Source of the DNA: Streptomyces dioscori
GTDB lineage: Bacteria; Actinomycetota; Actinomycetes; Streptomycetales; Streptomycetaceae
Direction: 5' to 3'
NCBI RefSeq assembly: GCF_003024195.1
Contig: NZ_KZ679064.1
Location: 312-64,311, forward strand
Length of the DNA: 64,000 bases
Shown: positions 16,948 through 25,974 of the stretch, piece by piece
How the letters are laid out: each line of letters starts with the position of its first letter
Position numbering within the stretch: position 1 is the stretch's first letter
Made by a program: the position numbers and the translations under genes
Notes under the pieces: generated by a model
Told to the model about the DNA's origin: nothing
What the model saw: only the letters and a program-made list of their open reading frames with translations
Databases searched by the model: none

Positions 16948-17721
16948 ATGTTCTGGGTCCTCCTCCTTCTCCTCGCCTGGGCCGCGGCGGGCACGGCCTG
17001 TACGCGCCTGTGCCTGGCCTCGGTCCGCGCCGCCGCCGCGGACGACGCGCACACGCTCGACGGACGCGGCCTGACGCTGTACGAGGCCGCGTTCCTGTCG
17101 GGCGGCCCCGCCAGGGTCGCCGAGCTGACGCTCGTGTCGATGGCCCGCCAGCGCCGTCTGCTGCTCGCCCACACCGGCTGGGCGACCGTCGTGGACCCGC
17201 GCGGCCGGGACGAGATGGAGCGCTCCGTCCTGGGCGCGATAGGCCCCGACGGACAGTCCCGGATCGCACCGGTCCGTACGAGCGCCGCCGCCGCGGAGGC
17301 CGTACGCGTGCTCGCCGACCGGCTGGTCGCGGCGGGCCTCGCCGTGCCGGACGGGGCGCGCACCACCGTCGCGGGCGCCGTGCGCGAGGTGCGCTCGGCC
17401 ACGGCGGCCGTGCTGGTGCTGGCCGCCGTCGCGCTGCTGATGCCCGCTCAGGCCCCGCACGAGCGGGCGCTGGTGGCCGTCTGGTTCACGCTGCCCCTCA
17501 TCCTCACCATGAGCTGTCTGGCCATCGCGCGGATCGAGGTGCACCCCTACACCCGCTGGGCTTCCCCGGCCGGGCAGCACCTGCTCAGCTCCCTGACCCA
17601 CCGGGCGGACCCCGACAGCGACGACCGTACGTACCTCACCACCGTGGCCGTGCGGGGCATCCGCGCGGTCGGCGAACCGAACCTGCGGGCGGCTTTCGGA
17701 CACCGCGAGCCGCATCTCTAG
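16948..17721 (+). CDS. TIGR04222 domain membrane protein
   Basis: A 257-residue protein from ATG 16948. It has an N-terminal membrane helix (FWVLLLLLAWAAAGTACTRL), then the TIGR04222 signature region (LTLYEAAFLSGGPARVAELT, MARQRRLLLAHTGW), and two further helices around residues 155-195 (AAVLVLAAVALLMPAQA, LVAVWFTLPLILTMSCLAIA). TIGR04222 proteins are repeatedly found near DUF692 genes in actinomycetes. Many have a Cys/Gly-rich C-terminal tail; this one ends without it (AAFGHREPHL). The function is unknown but likely linked to the MNIO system. Confidence 0.85.
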   Translation: MFWVLLLLLAWAAAGTACTRLCLASVRAAAADDAHTLDGRGLTLYEAAFLSGGPARVAELTLVSMARQRRLLLAHTGWATVVDPRGRDEMERSVLGAIGPDGQSRIAPVRTSAAAAEAVRVLADRLVAAGLAVPDGARTTVAGAVREVRSATAAVLVLAAVALLMPAQAPHERALVAVWFTLPLILTMSCLAIARIEVHPYTRWASPAGQHLLSSLTHRADPDSDDRTYLTTVAVRGIRAVGEPNLRAAFGHREPHL

Positions 17722-17864
17722 GGCAGGTCTCCGAGGGGGCGCCACCGGCGCGTGCCGGGTGCGCATCGGGGTCATTGGGCCGACATCCGCGGGCCGGTTC
17801 TTTACTTCGCCGGGCCCCGAACCAAATATCCCTTTTATTACTGTCGTGTACTGAAGGGAACCTG

Positions 17865-19481
17865 ATGCGAGCTGCCGTCCTCCTCGGAACGGCCGGAGCC
17901 CTGCTGCTGACGGCCGTCGTCGCCACCGCGCCCGCGGAAAGCGCCAAGGCCGCCTCGTCCGGCTGGGCCGAGCGGCACGGCACGGCGGTCGCCGCCGAAC
18001 GGGCCGCCGCCGACGGCATCCGCTTCGGGACGTGTTCCGAGGACGAGGACGGCCCGGCCACCCTGCGGTGCGGCACGGTCACGGTCCCGCTCGACTACGC
18101 GCACCCGGACGGCGAGCAGATCGAGCTGACCGTCAGCCGGGTTCGGGCGACCGGCAAGGACCCCAGGGATCTCAAGGATTCCAGTGATCCCAAGGACGGC
18201 GAGCGGTCCGTCCCGCGGCAGGGTGCGCTCGTCTACAACCCCGGCGGTCCGGGCGCGTCCGGCATGTACTTCCCGCTGATCGGCATGTTCCCGGAGTGGA
18301 AGCGCATCGCGTCGGCGTACGACCTCGTGGGGTACGCCCCGCGCGGGGTGGCCCGCTCGTCCCCGCTGTCCTGCCAGGACCCGAAACTGCTCCTGAAGGG
18401 GCCGACGCAGTCACCGACGCACCCCTCGGAGGCGTACAAGGAGGAGCGCGTCGCGCGGGCGAAGGCGTACGCGCGGGGCTGCGTCGAGCGGTCGGGCCGT
18501 GCGATCAGGCACTACACCTCGGTCAACAACGCCCGCGACCTGGACGTCCTGCGCGCGGCCCTGGGCGAGCGGAAGCTGACCTTCATGGGAGCGTCCTACG
18601 GCACGTACTTCGGGGCCCTGTACGCGGAGCTGTTCCCGTCGCACGTACGCCGGATGGTCCTCGACTCGGCCGTCAACCCCGACCCGGCGAAGGTCTGGTA
18701 CCGCAACAACCTCGACCAGTCGGCCGCCTTCGAGCGCCGCTGGGCCGACTTCCGCGCGTGGACGGCCCAGCACGACAAGGTGTACGGGCTGGGCCGCACG
18801 GCGCGGGAGGTGGGGCGCAGCTACGAGCGGGCGCGGGCGCGGCTCGCGGCGGAGCCCGCCGGCGGCGAGGTCGGTCCGGGGCAGCTGCACGGCGCGTTCC
18901 TGCAGGCCGGGTACTACGACGACTACTGGCCGCAGCGCGCGCAGGCGCTCTCCGCGTATCTGAAGGGCGACCCGAAGCCGCTGATCCGGCAGGCGGGTCC
19001 GCACCCGGACGCGGTGAAGGAGCAGGAGAACAGCAGGGCCGTCTACACGGCCATCGAGTGCAACGACGCGCCCTGGCCGCGGTCCTTCCACACCTGGGAC
19101 CGCGACAACACGCGCCTCGCGCGCGTGGCCCCCTTCGAGACGTGGTCCAACGCCTGGATGAACCTGCCCTGCGCCTACTGGCCGCTGCCACGGCAACGGC
19201 CGCTGGACGTCCGCACGTTCCCCGGTGAGCTGGCGCCCACGCTCGTCCTCGCGGCGGAACGGGACGCGGCGACGCCGTACGCCGGGGCGGTGGAGATGCA
19301 CCGGCGTCTGTCGGGCTCCGCGCTGGTCACGGAGCTGGCGTCCGGGTCACACGGGATCGTGGGCGGGTCCAACAAGTGCGTGAACGCCCACGTGGACGCG
19401 TATCTCTTGGAGGGCCGGGTCCCGGGGCCGCGGGCGACCTGCGGCCCGCACAAGCCCCCGAAGCCCCGCCAGGGGCTTTAA
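17865..19481 (+). CDS. Secreted alpha/beta hydrolase, tripeptidyl aminopeptidase type
   Basis: A 538-residue protein from ATG 17865 (AAGGGAA upstream). A Sec signal peptide is followed by the mature enzyme. The nucleophile elbow is GASYGTYFGALYAE. The oxyanion region YNPGGPGASGMYF precedes it. A C-terminal TAP-like domain contains LVLAAERDAATPYAGAVEMH (Asp) and ASGSHGIVGG (His). Relatives (SlpD/SlpE/Tap) cleave N-terminal peptides from secreted proteins. A Lys/Asp-rich insert (GKDPRDLKDSSDPKDGERS) interrupts the early domain. Confidence 0.92.
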   Translation: MRAAVLLGTAGALLLTAVVATAPAESAKAASSGWAERHGTAVAAERAAADGIRFGTCSEDEDGPATLRCGTVTVPLDYAHPDGEQIELTVSRVRATGKDPRDLKDSSDPKDGERSVPRQGALVYNPGGPGASGMYFPLIGMFPEWKRIASAYDLVGYAPRGVARSSPLSCQDPKLLLKGPTQSPTHPSEAYKEERVARAKAYARGCVERSGRAIRHYTSVNNARDLDVLRAALGERKLTFMGASYGTYFGALYAELFPSHVRRMVLDSAVNPDPAKVWYRNNLDQSAAFERRWADFRAWTAQHDKVYGLGRTAREVGRSYERARARLAAEPAGGEVGPGQLHGAFLQAGYYDDYWPQRAQALSAYLKGDPKPLIRQAGPHPDAVKEQENSRAVYTAIECNDAPWPRSFHTWDRDNTRLARVAPFETWSNAWMNLPCAYWPLPRQRPLDVRTFPGELAPTLVLAAERDAATPYAGAVEMHRRLSGSALVTELASGSHGIVGGSNKCVNAHVDAYLLEGRVPGPRATCGPHKPPKPRQGL

Positions 19482-19666
19482 GGGGCGCGGGGAACTGCGC
19501 AGTCTTTTGCCTTTGCCTTGAGGGGCGCGGGGAACTGCGCGGCCCGCCCCCACCGGGGCCGCAGCCGACGCACCACCCCCTGCGGGGGTACGCCCCGAAG
19601 GGGGCGTCGGGCGTATCCCCGCGTCTGCGGACCGGCCGTGGCTGGTCGCGCAGTTCCCCGCGCCCC
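19482..19666. repeat. Three copies of the 19-bp GC-rich element between convergent genes
   Basis: Direct copies lie at 19482-19500 and 19522-19540, and an inverted copy at 19648-19666. They can pair into a long-range hairpin between the hydrolase stop and the convergent hemQ stop, which suits a bidirectional terminator. Nothing coding is seen in between. Confidence 0.8.
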
Positions 19667-19677
19667 TTACGGGGCTC

Positions 19678-20409
19678 TCAGGCCAGGGATGCGATCAGAT
19701 CCGGTACGGACTTGCGGCGGCCCGTGTAGAACGGGACCTCTTCGCGCACGTGCATGCGCGCTTCGGACGCACGCAAGTGCCGCATGAGGTCCACGATGCG
19801 ATACAACTCGTCCGCCTCGAACGCGAGGATCCACTCGTAGTCGCCCAGCGAGAACGACGCGACCGTGTTGGCCCGCACATCGGGGTAGCCGCGCGCCATC
19901 TTCCCGTGGTCGGCGAGCATCCGCCGCCGGTCCTCGTCCGGCAGCAGGTACCAGTCGTAGGAGCGCACGAACGGATACACGCTGATGTAGTCGCGCGGCG
20001 TCTCGTCGGCGAGGAACGCGGGCACGTGCGAGCGGTTGAACTCCGCGGGCCGGTGCAGCGCCATGTTCGACCAGACCGGCTCCAGCGCGCGCCCCAGCTT
20101 CGTACGGCGGAAGAGGTTGTACGCCTCCTGCAGCTGGTCCGCGGTCTCGGCGTGCCACCAGACCATGAGGTCGGCGTCGGCGCGCAGCCCCGACACGTCG
20201 TAGGTGCCGCGGACCGTGACGTCCTTGGCGGCGAGCTGGTCGAACAGCTCCTGGACCTCGTCCGCGTAGCCGGTGCGGTCCTCAGGGAGCACGTCGCGGA
20301 GTTTGAACACGGACCAGAGGGTGTAGCGGATGACCTCGTTGAGGTCCTTGGCCTTCTTGCCGGCGTTCGGGGTCCTGGCCGGGCCGGTGATGGGGGCGTC
20401 GTCACTCAT
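19678..20409 (-). CDS. hemQ: Coproheme decarboxylase / hydrogen peroxide-dependent heme synthase
   Basis: A 243-residue chlorite-dismutase-family protein that decarboxylates coproheme to heme b in Gram-positive bacteria. Motifs include RYTLWSVFKLR, DLMVWWHAETADQLQEAY, SVYPFVRSYDWYLLPDEDRR and the proximal heme His region LADHGKMARGYPDV, then SFSLGDYEWILAFE. Starts at ATG 20409, four bases after hemG, so hemG-hemQ are cotranscribed. Its presence marks the coproporphyrin-dependent heme route. Ferrochelatase is not in this window. Confidence 0.95.
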   Translation of the reverse strand: MSDDAPITGPARTPNAGKKAKDLNEVIRYTLWSVFKLRDVLPEDRTGYADEVQELFDQLAAKDVTVRGTYDVSGLRADADLMVWWHAETADQLQEAYNLFRRTKLGRALEPVWSNMALHRPAEFNRSHVPAFLADETPRDYISVYPFVRSYDWYLLPDEDRRRMLADHGKMARGYPDVRANTVASFSLGDYEWILAFEADELYRIVDLMRHLRASEARMHVREEVPFYTGRRKSVPDLIASLA

Positions 20410-20413
20410 GGGG

Positions 20414-21913
20414 CTATTCTCCCGCTCCGCCGTGCAGGCTCTGCACCGGGTTGGTGATCAGGGCGTCCGTCAGCCGGTCGTCGCCCCGCAGCCGGTCCAC
20501 GGCGGCGTTCGCGCTCGCGACACAGGCCGGGATGCCGACGCCGTCGTACGCCGCTCCGCACACCGCGAGGCCAGGCACCCTGCCGACGTGTTCGCGGATG
20601 CGGGCCACGCGCGCGTGGTGCCCGACCGGGTACTGGGGCAGTCCGTCGTCCCAGCGGGTCACCCGGGTCTCCAGGGGCTCCGCGGTGAGGCCGGTGGCCT
20701 CGCGCAGGTCGTGCCGGGACACGTCGACGAGGTCGGCGTCGTCGCGGCCGAGGATCTCCGTCTCCCCGTACCGGCCGACGGAGGTGCGCAGGACCACGGT
20801 GTCCGGATTCTCCTCGGCGATCCAGCCCCATTTCTGGGACGCGAACGTGGACGCCTTGATGGTCCGCCCGTCGACGGGCGGGACCAGGAAGCCGCTGCCT
20901 TCGGGGAGGGCGGTCCCCTCGCGGCGGTAGGCGAGGGTGATCAGCGCCATGGACGCGTACTCGACGGCGGCCAGCTCGGCCGCGGCGGCCGGGGCCTCGG
21001 CGGCGAGCAGCGCGGCGGCGGCGCCCGCGGGGACCGCCACGACGACGGCGTCGGCCACCAGCGTCCGGCCCCCCGCGACGACCCGCCAGCCGCCCTCGTG
21101 CCGCTCGGCGGTGCCGACCGCGTCGCCGGTGACCCGGCGCAGTTCCGTGACCGCGGCTCCCGTGACGATCTCGCCGCCCCGGGCGCGTACCGACTCGGCG
21201 ACGGCGAGCGGCAGTCGGCCGATGCCGCCCTCGATGCCCATGAAGACCGGCCCGGCCGGCTGATCCGGCTTCCGACCGCGCGCGGCCTTCGCCTGGATCT
21301 CGCGGACCGCCTCCGTGAGCGAGGCGTGCGTACGGGCGGCCTCGAAGAGCTGCGGGACGGCCGAGCGCATCGAGATGCGGTACGCGTCGCCCGCGTAGAC
21401 CCCGCCGAGCAGGGGCTCGACGAGCCGGTCGACGACCTCGCGGCCGAGCCGCTCGGCGACGAAGGCGCCCACCGCCACGTCGTCGCCGACCTCCGTGCGC
21501 GGCAGGTCGCGCTCGTGCTCGATGCGGCGCAGGCCTTCGTCGGACAGCACCCCGGAGAGGGCCGCCGCGTCCGCGGGGACGCCCATGACGTGTCCCTTGG
21601 GCATGGGCCGCAGGGCTCCGCGCGTCCAGATCGAGGCGCCCACCGTGTTCGGCGGCCGGAGCCGGTCGGCGAGACCGACCTCGTGGGCCAGCGCGACCGC
21701 CTCGGGCCGCCGCGCGAGCATCGACTCGGCGCCCAGGTCGACCCGGGCGCCCGCGACGGAGCCCGGCAGCAGCTTGCCGCCGAGCCGCTCGGAGGCCTCC
21801 AGGACGGTCACGTGCGCGCCGCCGTTCAGCAGCCGGTGCGCGGCGGCCAGACCGGCGATCCCGCCCCCGATGACGACGACGTGACCCGGGCCCGTACGTG
21901 TGTCTGCGTGCAT
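20414..21913 (-). CDS. hemG: Coproporphyrinogen/protoporphyrinogen oxidase (FAD, HemG/HemY/CgoX)
   Basis: A 499-residue FAD enzyme from ATG 21913. The dinucleotide fold GGGIAGLAAAHRLLNGGAHV follows a short N-terminus and an ERLGGK motif; GIEGGIGRLPLAVAESV and the C-terminal FAD motif LAVCGAAYDGVGIPACV are present. It oxidises coproporphyrinogen III to coproporphyrin III in actinobacteria. A longer start at 21964 exists, but ATG 21913 places the FAD motif at the usual distance. First gene of the hemG-hemQ pair. Confidence 0.93.
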   Translation of the reverse strand: MHADTRTGPGHVVVIGGGIAGLAAAHRLLNGGAHVTVLEASERLGGKLLPGSVAGARVDLGAESMLARRPEAVALAHEVGLADRLRPPNTVGASIWTRGALRPMPKGHVMGVPADAAALSGVLSDEGLRRIEHERDLPRTEVGDDVAVGAFVAERLGREVVDRLVEPLLGGVYAGDAYRISMRSAVPQLFEAARTHASLTEAVREIQAKAARGRKPDQPAGPVFMGIEGGIGRLPLAVAESVRARGGEIVTGAAVTELRRVTGDAVGTAERHEGGWRVVAGGRTLVADAVVVAVPAGAAAALLAAEAPAAAAELAAVEYASMALITLAYRREGTALPEGSGFLVPPVDGRTIKASTFASQKWGWIAEENPDTVVLRTSVGRYGETEILGRDDADLVDVSRHDLREATGLTAEPLETRVTRWDDGLPQYPVGHHARVARIREHVGRVPGLAVCGAAYDGVGIPACVASANAAVDRLRGDDRLTDALITNPVQSLHGGAGE

Positions 21914-22119
21914 GTGTCCACTGTCCCAGACCCGGTACGCCGTCTCCCGGGCCCCCGGCGCCACGGCGCGTGACCGGATGTCCGTGACCAGGGTGTCCGT
22001 GACGAGGCCGGACCGTGACCTCTTCGGGACCGGATCCGGCCAACGTCCCGCGGGGCTCGGGCGTCGAAGGAACGTCGGACAACACGACGCTCATCTCGAC
22101 ACCTCGGGGGTACACCGAC

Positions 22120-23094
22120 ATGCGGACACACGGCAGTGGCAGGCGAGACGGCAAGGACGGCGGCACGACCCGGTACCGCTCCGCACGCCCCGTACAGCTC
22201 CTCTCGGCGCTGTTGCTCTCCGGCGCCCTCGCCCTCACGGGGTGCACGAACTCGGCCGACGGCGGGATGGACAGCTCGGGCGACAGCAAGGCCGCCCCTC
22301 CGAACGCCGCGCAGGAGGGACCGGGTGCGGCCGACAGCGCCGCGAGCGGCGGCAAGGGCGAACAGGCCGACTCGCCGACGCGGCTGACCACCCACATCAT
22401 CCACACCGCCTCACTGACCGTGCAGGTCAAGGACGTGCCGAAGTCCCTCGCCGAGGCCCGCACCACGGTCGAGAACGCGGGCGGCATGGTCGGCAACGAG
22501 ACCACGGACCGCGACTCCGAGGGCCGCGAGCGGTCCCGTGTCGTCCTGCGGGTCCCGGCGGACAAGTACGAGGAGGTCCTCACGGAGCTGGAGGGCTCGG
22601 GCAAACTCATCGACCGCAAGGCGAAGGCGGAGGACGTCACCGAGCAGGTCGTCGACGTGGAGAGCCGCGTCAAGACGCAGCGGGCCAGCGTGGCGCGGAT
22701 CCGCGAGCTGATGGACCGGGCCTCCAAGCTGAGCGATGTGGTCACCCTGGAGGGCGAGTTGAGCACGCGCCAGGCCGACCTGGAGTCGCTGCTGGCCCAG
22801 CAGGCCTCACTGAAGGACCGTACGAGCCTGGCCACGATCACCTTGTCGCTGTCCGAGACACCGGTGAAGAAGGCGGACAAGGACGACGATCCCACCTTCG
22901 CCGACGCGCTCGGGGGCGGCTGGGACGCGTTCGTCGGCATGTTCCGCTGGATCGCGCTGGCGCTGGGCGCGGTACTGCCGTTCCTGGTGGGCACGGCGCT
23001 GCTGCTGTTCCTGTGGGTGCGTTTCCTGCGCGGCCGGACACCGCGTGGCGCGGCCGCCGCGGCGACGACGAACGGCGAGCCCGAGCGGGACTGA
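22120..23094 (+). CDS. DUF4349 domain lipoprotein
   Basis: A 324-residue protein from ATG 22120 (GGGGG ~9 bases upstream). It has a lipoprotein signal with lipobox ALTGC, then a Ser/Gly/Asp-rich linker, then the DUF4349 domain: AEARTTVENAGGMVGNE, RVPADKYEEVLTELEGSGKL, a coiled coil (SVARIRELMDRASKLSDVVTLE), and a C-terminal membrane helix (LALGAVLPFLVGTALLLFLW). Both ends are therefore membrane-linked. Function unknown in the family. The next gene follows 27 bases later. Confidence 0.88.
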   Translation: MRTHGSGRRDGKDGGTTRYRSARPVQLLSALLLSGALALTGCTNSADGGMDSSGDSKAAPPNAAQEGPGAADSAASGGKGEQADSPTRLTTHIIHTASLTVQVKDVPKSLAEARTTVENAGGMVGNETTDRDSEGRERSRVVLRVPADKYEEVLTELEGSGKLIDRKAKAEDVTEQVVDVESRVKTQRASVARIRELMDRASKLSDVVTLEGELSTRQADLESLLAQQASLKDRTSLATITLSLSETPVKKADKDDDPTFADALGGGWDAFVGMFRWIALALGAVLPFLVGTALLLFLWVRFLRGRTPRGAAAAATTNGEPERD

Positions 23095-23121
23095 AATGCC
23101 GGACCGCCGTAGCGTGTTCGC

Positions 23122-24522
23122 ATGACTATGAGTCGCGAGAACCGTACGAAAGAGCGTCTGGTGGTCGTCGGAGGGGACGCGGCGGGCATGTCCGCCGCGT
23201 CCCAGGCACGCAGGCTGAAGGGCCCCGACGCATTGGAGATCATCGCTTTCGAGCGGGGGCACTTCAGCTCCTACTCCGCGTGCGGCATCCCGTACTGGGT
23301 GGGCGGCGAGGTCGACGACCGGGACAAGCTGATCGCCCGCTCGCCCGAGGAGCACCGGGAGCGCGGGATCGACCTGCGGATGCGTACGGAGGTCACGGAA
23401 CTCGACGTCGACGGCGGCCGGGTGCGTTCCCGCGACCTGGACTCCGGGGCCGAGGAGTGGACGTCGTACGACAAGCTCGTGGTCGCGACGGGCGCCCGTC
23501 CGGTGCGGCCGTCGCTGCCCGGCATCGACGCCCCCGGGGTGCACGGGGTGCAGACCCTCGACGACGGTCAGGCGCTCATCGACACGCTGAGCCGTACGGA
23601 GGGGCGCCGCGCGGTCGTGATCGGGGCGGGCTACATCGGCGTGGAGATGGCCGAGGCGCTGATCAACCGCGGGTACGAGGTGACGGTCGTCAACCGCGGC
23701 AAGGAGCCGATGGCCACGCTCGACCCGGACATGGGCCGCCTGGTGCACGAGGCCATGGAGGGCATGGGCATCACCATGGTGAACGACGCCGAGGTCACCA
23801 AGATCCTCACCGGTGACGACGGGCGGGTCCGCGCGGTCGCCACGGAGGACGGCGAGTACGCGGCGGACGTGGTGGTCCTCGGCATCGGTGTCCGGCCGGA
23901 GACCACGCTCGCCGGGGCCGCGGGGCTGCCGCTCGGCGACCACAAGGGGCTGCTGACGGACCTGGCCATGCGGGTGCGCGGCCACGAGAACATCTGGGCG
24001 GGCGGCGACTGCGTCGAGGTGCTCGACCTGGTCTCGGGCAGCGAGCGGCACATCGCGCTGGGTACGCACGCCAACAAGCACGGCCAGGTGATCGGCTCGA
24101 ACGTCGGCGGCGGCTACGCCACGTTCCCCGGGGTCGTCGGCACGGCGGTCAGCAAGGTCTGCGACCTGGAGATCGCCCGTACGGGCCTGCGCGAGAAGGA
24201 CGCGCACCGGGCGGGGCTGCGCTTCGAGGCGGTCACGATCGAGTCGACGAACAGCGCGGGTTACTACCCGAAGGCCGACCTCATGACGGTGAAGATGCTC
24301 GCCGAACTGCGCACCGGCCGCCTTCTGGGCGTCCAGATCGTCGGCCGCGAGGGCGCCGCCAAGCGCGTGGACATCGCCGCCGTCGCGCTCACGGCGGGCA
24401 TGACGGTCGAACAGATGACAGCCCTGGACCTCGGCTACGCCCCACCGTTCTCCCCGGTCTGGGACCCCATCCTGGTGGCGGCCCGCAAGGCGGTGACAGC
24501 GGTACGCAAGACGGCCCAGTAA
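23122..24522 (+). CDS. FAD-dependent CoA-disulfide reductase-like oxidoreductase
   Basis: A 466-residue flavoprotein. It has an N-terminal FAD motif (VVVGGDAAGMSAASQA), the single redox Cys54 in SYSACGIPYW typical of CoA-disulfide/NADH oxidase-type enzymes, a second NAD(P)H motif (AVVIGAGYIGVEMAEAL), and WAGGDCVEV for FAD closure. A C-terminal dimerisation domain carries YYPKADLMTVKMLA. Streptomyces use mycothiol rather than CoA as main thiol, so the true substrate (CoA disulfide, persulfide or other) is open. Confidence 0.88.
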   Translation: MTMSRENRTKERLVVVGGDAAGMSAASQARRLKGPDALEIIAFERGHFSSYSACGIPYWVGGEVDDRDKLIARSPEEHRERGIDLRMRTEVTELDVDGGRVRSRDLDSGAEEWTSYDKLVVATGARPVRPSLPGIDAPGVHGVQTLDDGQALIDTLSRTEGRRAVVIGAGYIGVEMAEALINRGYEVTVVNRGKEPMATLDPDMGRLVHEAMEGMGITMVNDAEVTKILTGDDGRVRAVATEDGEYAADVVVLGIGVRPETTLAGAAGLPLGDHKGLLTDLAMRVRGHENIWAGGDCVEVLDLVSGSERHIALGTHANKHGQVIGSNVGGGYATFPGVVGTAVSKVCDLEIARTGLREKDAHRAGLRFEAVTIESTNSAGYYPKADLMTVKMLAELRTGRLLGVQIVGREGAAKRVDIAAVALTAGMTVEQMTALDLGYAPPFSPVWDPILVAARKAVTAVRKTAQ

Positions 24523-24526
24523 CCGC

Positions 24527-24574
24527 CCGCGCCCCGTGGGGGCCCGCAGGGCTGCGGGCCCCCACGGGGCGCGG
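24527..24574. terminator. 23-bp stem hairpin after the flavoprotein gene, overlapping a 19-bp element
   Basis: Arms 24527-24549 and 24552-24574 are perfectly complementary with a 2-base centre. The right arm runs into a direct copy of the dispersed 19-bp element (24566-24584). It sits between convergent genes and probably ends transcription in both directions. Confidence 0.8.
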
Positions 24575-24622
24575 GGAACTGCGCGACCAGCCCCCACCGG
24601 CCGTCAGCCGAACCCGACAGCC

Positions 24623-24979
24623 TCAAGCCCCCTGCGCATTCCCGTTTATCTTCTCTATGGCCTGCCGCGCCTGCTCCCCCGGCGTCCGCGACAACGAAGA
24701 CACGGCAGAGACCTGAGGCCCACCCACGGCAGCGGGCGCAGCCGCCGGCATGGCGGACGCCGACGCGGCAGCGGGCCGCGCATGCGACCCCACCTGCCGC
24801 CCCCGCAGCCGATGACTCGCCGCCTCGTCCAGCGTCACAGGCCGCTGCATGCTCGCGGCCAGCCGCCCCGCCTCCTGGCCGAGCGCGGCCACGTCCTCCC
24901 AGGACAGACGGAGTACGACGGCGAGTTCCGCCTCGCCGTCCGGCGTGGCGATCAACGGCTGAGCGGCTCGGTCGTTCAT
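24623..24979 (-). CDS. Small hypothetical protein
   Basis: A 118-residue protein from ATG 24979, with GAGGAAC just upstream. The N-terminal half (AELAVVLRLSWEDVAALGQE, AGRLAASMQRPVTLDEAASH) is predicted helical. The rest is Ala/Pro/Ser-rich, ending in a short helix (PGEQARQAIEKINGNAQGA). No signal or membrane segment. A longer frame from 25042 would run into the promoter of the divergent rhomboid gene. Unknown function; conserved-looking codon use supports a real gene. Confidence 0.65.
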   Translation of the reverse strand: MNDRAAQPLIATPDGEAELAVVLRLSWEDVAALGQEAGRLAASMQRPVTLDEAASHRLRGRQVGSHARPAAASASAMPAAAPAAVGGPQVSAVSSLSRTPGEQARQAIEKINGNAQGA

Positions 24980-25081
24980 GACCTGTTCCTCACGTATTGC
25001 GGGATCACGGGCGGTTGCCGAAACATACGCACGCGACGCCACCCCCGTTCAGACTCCCCGAACCGGGGGCAGGATTCCCCC

Positions 25082-25909
25082 GTGGTCATACCCGTCCATG
25101 ACGTGAACCCGGCCCGCCGCACGCCCTATGTGACGTACGCGCTGATCGCCGCCAATTTCGTGGTCTTCCTGGCCACTCCGGGCGTGGCGAGCTCACTCAC
25201 CGGCGACAGCGGTCCGTCCCACCTGGCCCAGCTGTGCCACCTGCAGGCGTTCCTGGAGCAGTGGGCGGCGATCCCCAGGGAGCTGATCCACGGACAGCTC
25301 CCGACGACGGTCCCCACCGGTGACGTGGGGCTGGGCGCCACCGGCCGCGGCTGTGCCGTCGGTCCGCCCGGCTACGACAAGTCACCCCAGCTGTCGGTCC
25401 TCACGGCGATGTTCCTGCACGGCGGCTGGGTGCACCTGCTCGGCAACATGCTCTTCCTGCTGATCTTCGGCAACAACATCGAGGACCGCCTCGGCCACAT
25501 CCGCTACGCGCTCTTCTACGTGGCCTGCGGCTATGCGGCGGCGTACGGCTTCGCGCTGGTCAACGCCGACTCGACCGACCCGCTGATCGGTGCGTCGGGC
25601 GCGATCGCCGGGGTGCTGGGCGCGTATCTGGTCCTCTACCCGCGGGCCAGGGTCTGGGTCCTGGTCCCGTTCCTGATCTTCCTGCCGCTGCGGCTGCCCG
25701 CCTGGATCGTGCTGGGCTTCTGGTTCGGACTGCAGGCGGTGTACTCGTCCGGCAGGGGCGTCTCCGACGCCGGCACCGTCGCGTACGTGGCCCACGTGGT
25801 CGGCTTCCTCACGGGCATGCTCCTGGCCTGGCCCCTGCGCCGCGGCACCCCGCCCCCACCCCAGCCACGCGGCCTCCTGTGGGGCAGAAGAGCCCACCAC
25901 CGCTGGTGA
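25082..25909 (+). CDS. Rhomboid family intramembrane serine protease
   Basis: A 275-residue protein from GTG 25082 with about six membrane segments. The catalytic serine is in LIGASGAIAGVLGAYLVLYP and the His in VAYVAHVVGFLTGML. The family's N/H-containing segment is HGGWVHLLGNMLFLLIFGNN. An extracytoplasmic loop of ~70 residues (GDSGPSHLAQ...SPQL) follows helix 1 and contains two Cys. The family cleaves membrane proteins within the bilayer. Substrates are unknown. Confidence 0.93.
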   Translation: MVIPVHDVNPARRTPYVTYALIAANFVVFLATPGVASSLTGDSGPSHLAQLCHLQAFLEQWAAIPRELIHGQLPTTVPTGDVGLGATGRGCAVGPPGYDKSPQLSVLTAMFLHGGWVHLLGNMLFLLIFGNNIEDRLGHIRYALFYVACGYAAAYGFALVNADSTDPLIGASGAIAGVLGAYLVLYPRARVWVLVPFLIFLPLRLPAWIVLGFWFGLQAVYSSGRGVSDAGTVAYVAHVVGFLTGMLLAWPLRRGTPPPPQPRGLLWGRRAHHRW

Positions 25910-25920
25910 GCGCCCTCCTG

Positions 25921-25939
25921 GGGGCGCGGGGAACTGCGC
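25921..25939 (+). repeat. 19-bp GC-rich element (single copy)
   Basis: An exact copy of GGGGCGCGGGGAACTGCGC in the 65-base gap between the convergent rhomboid and hemE stops. Confidence 0.8.
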
Positions 25940-25974
25940 GACCAGCCACGACGAAGCCGCACCCGAAACAGCGC

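Noticed and set aside
16617..17864. N-terminal extension of the secreted hydrolase into the DUF4142 and TIGR04222 genes
   Set aside because: The upstream part is out-of-frame Arg/Pro-rich translation of those genes; the signal peptide at ATG 17865 marks the real start.
20406..23243. A 945-codon minus-strand frame across hemG and the DUF4349 gene
   Set aside because: It is a shifted reading of hemG and an antisense reading of the lipoprotein and flavoprotein genes; no family motif appears.
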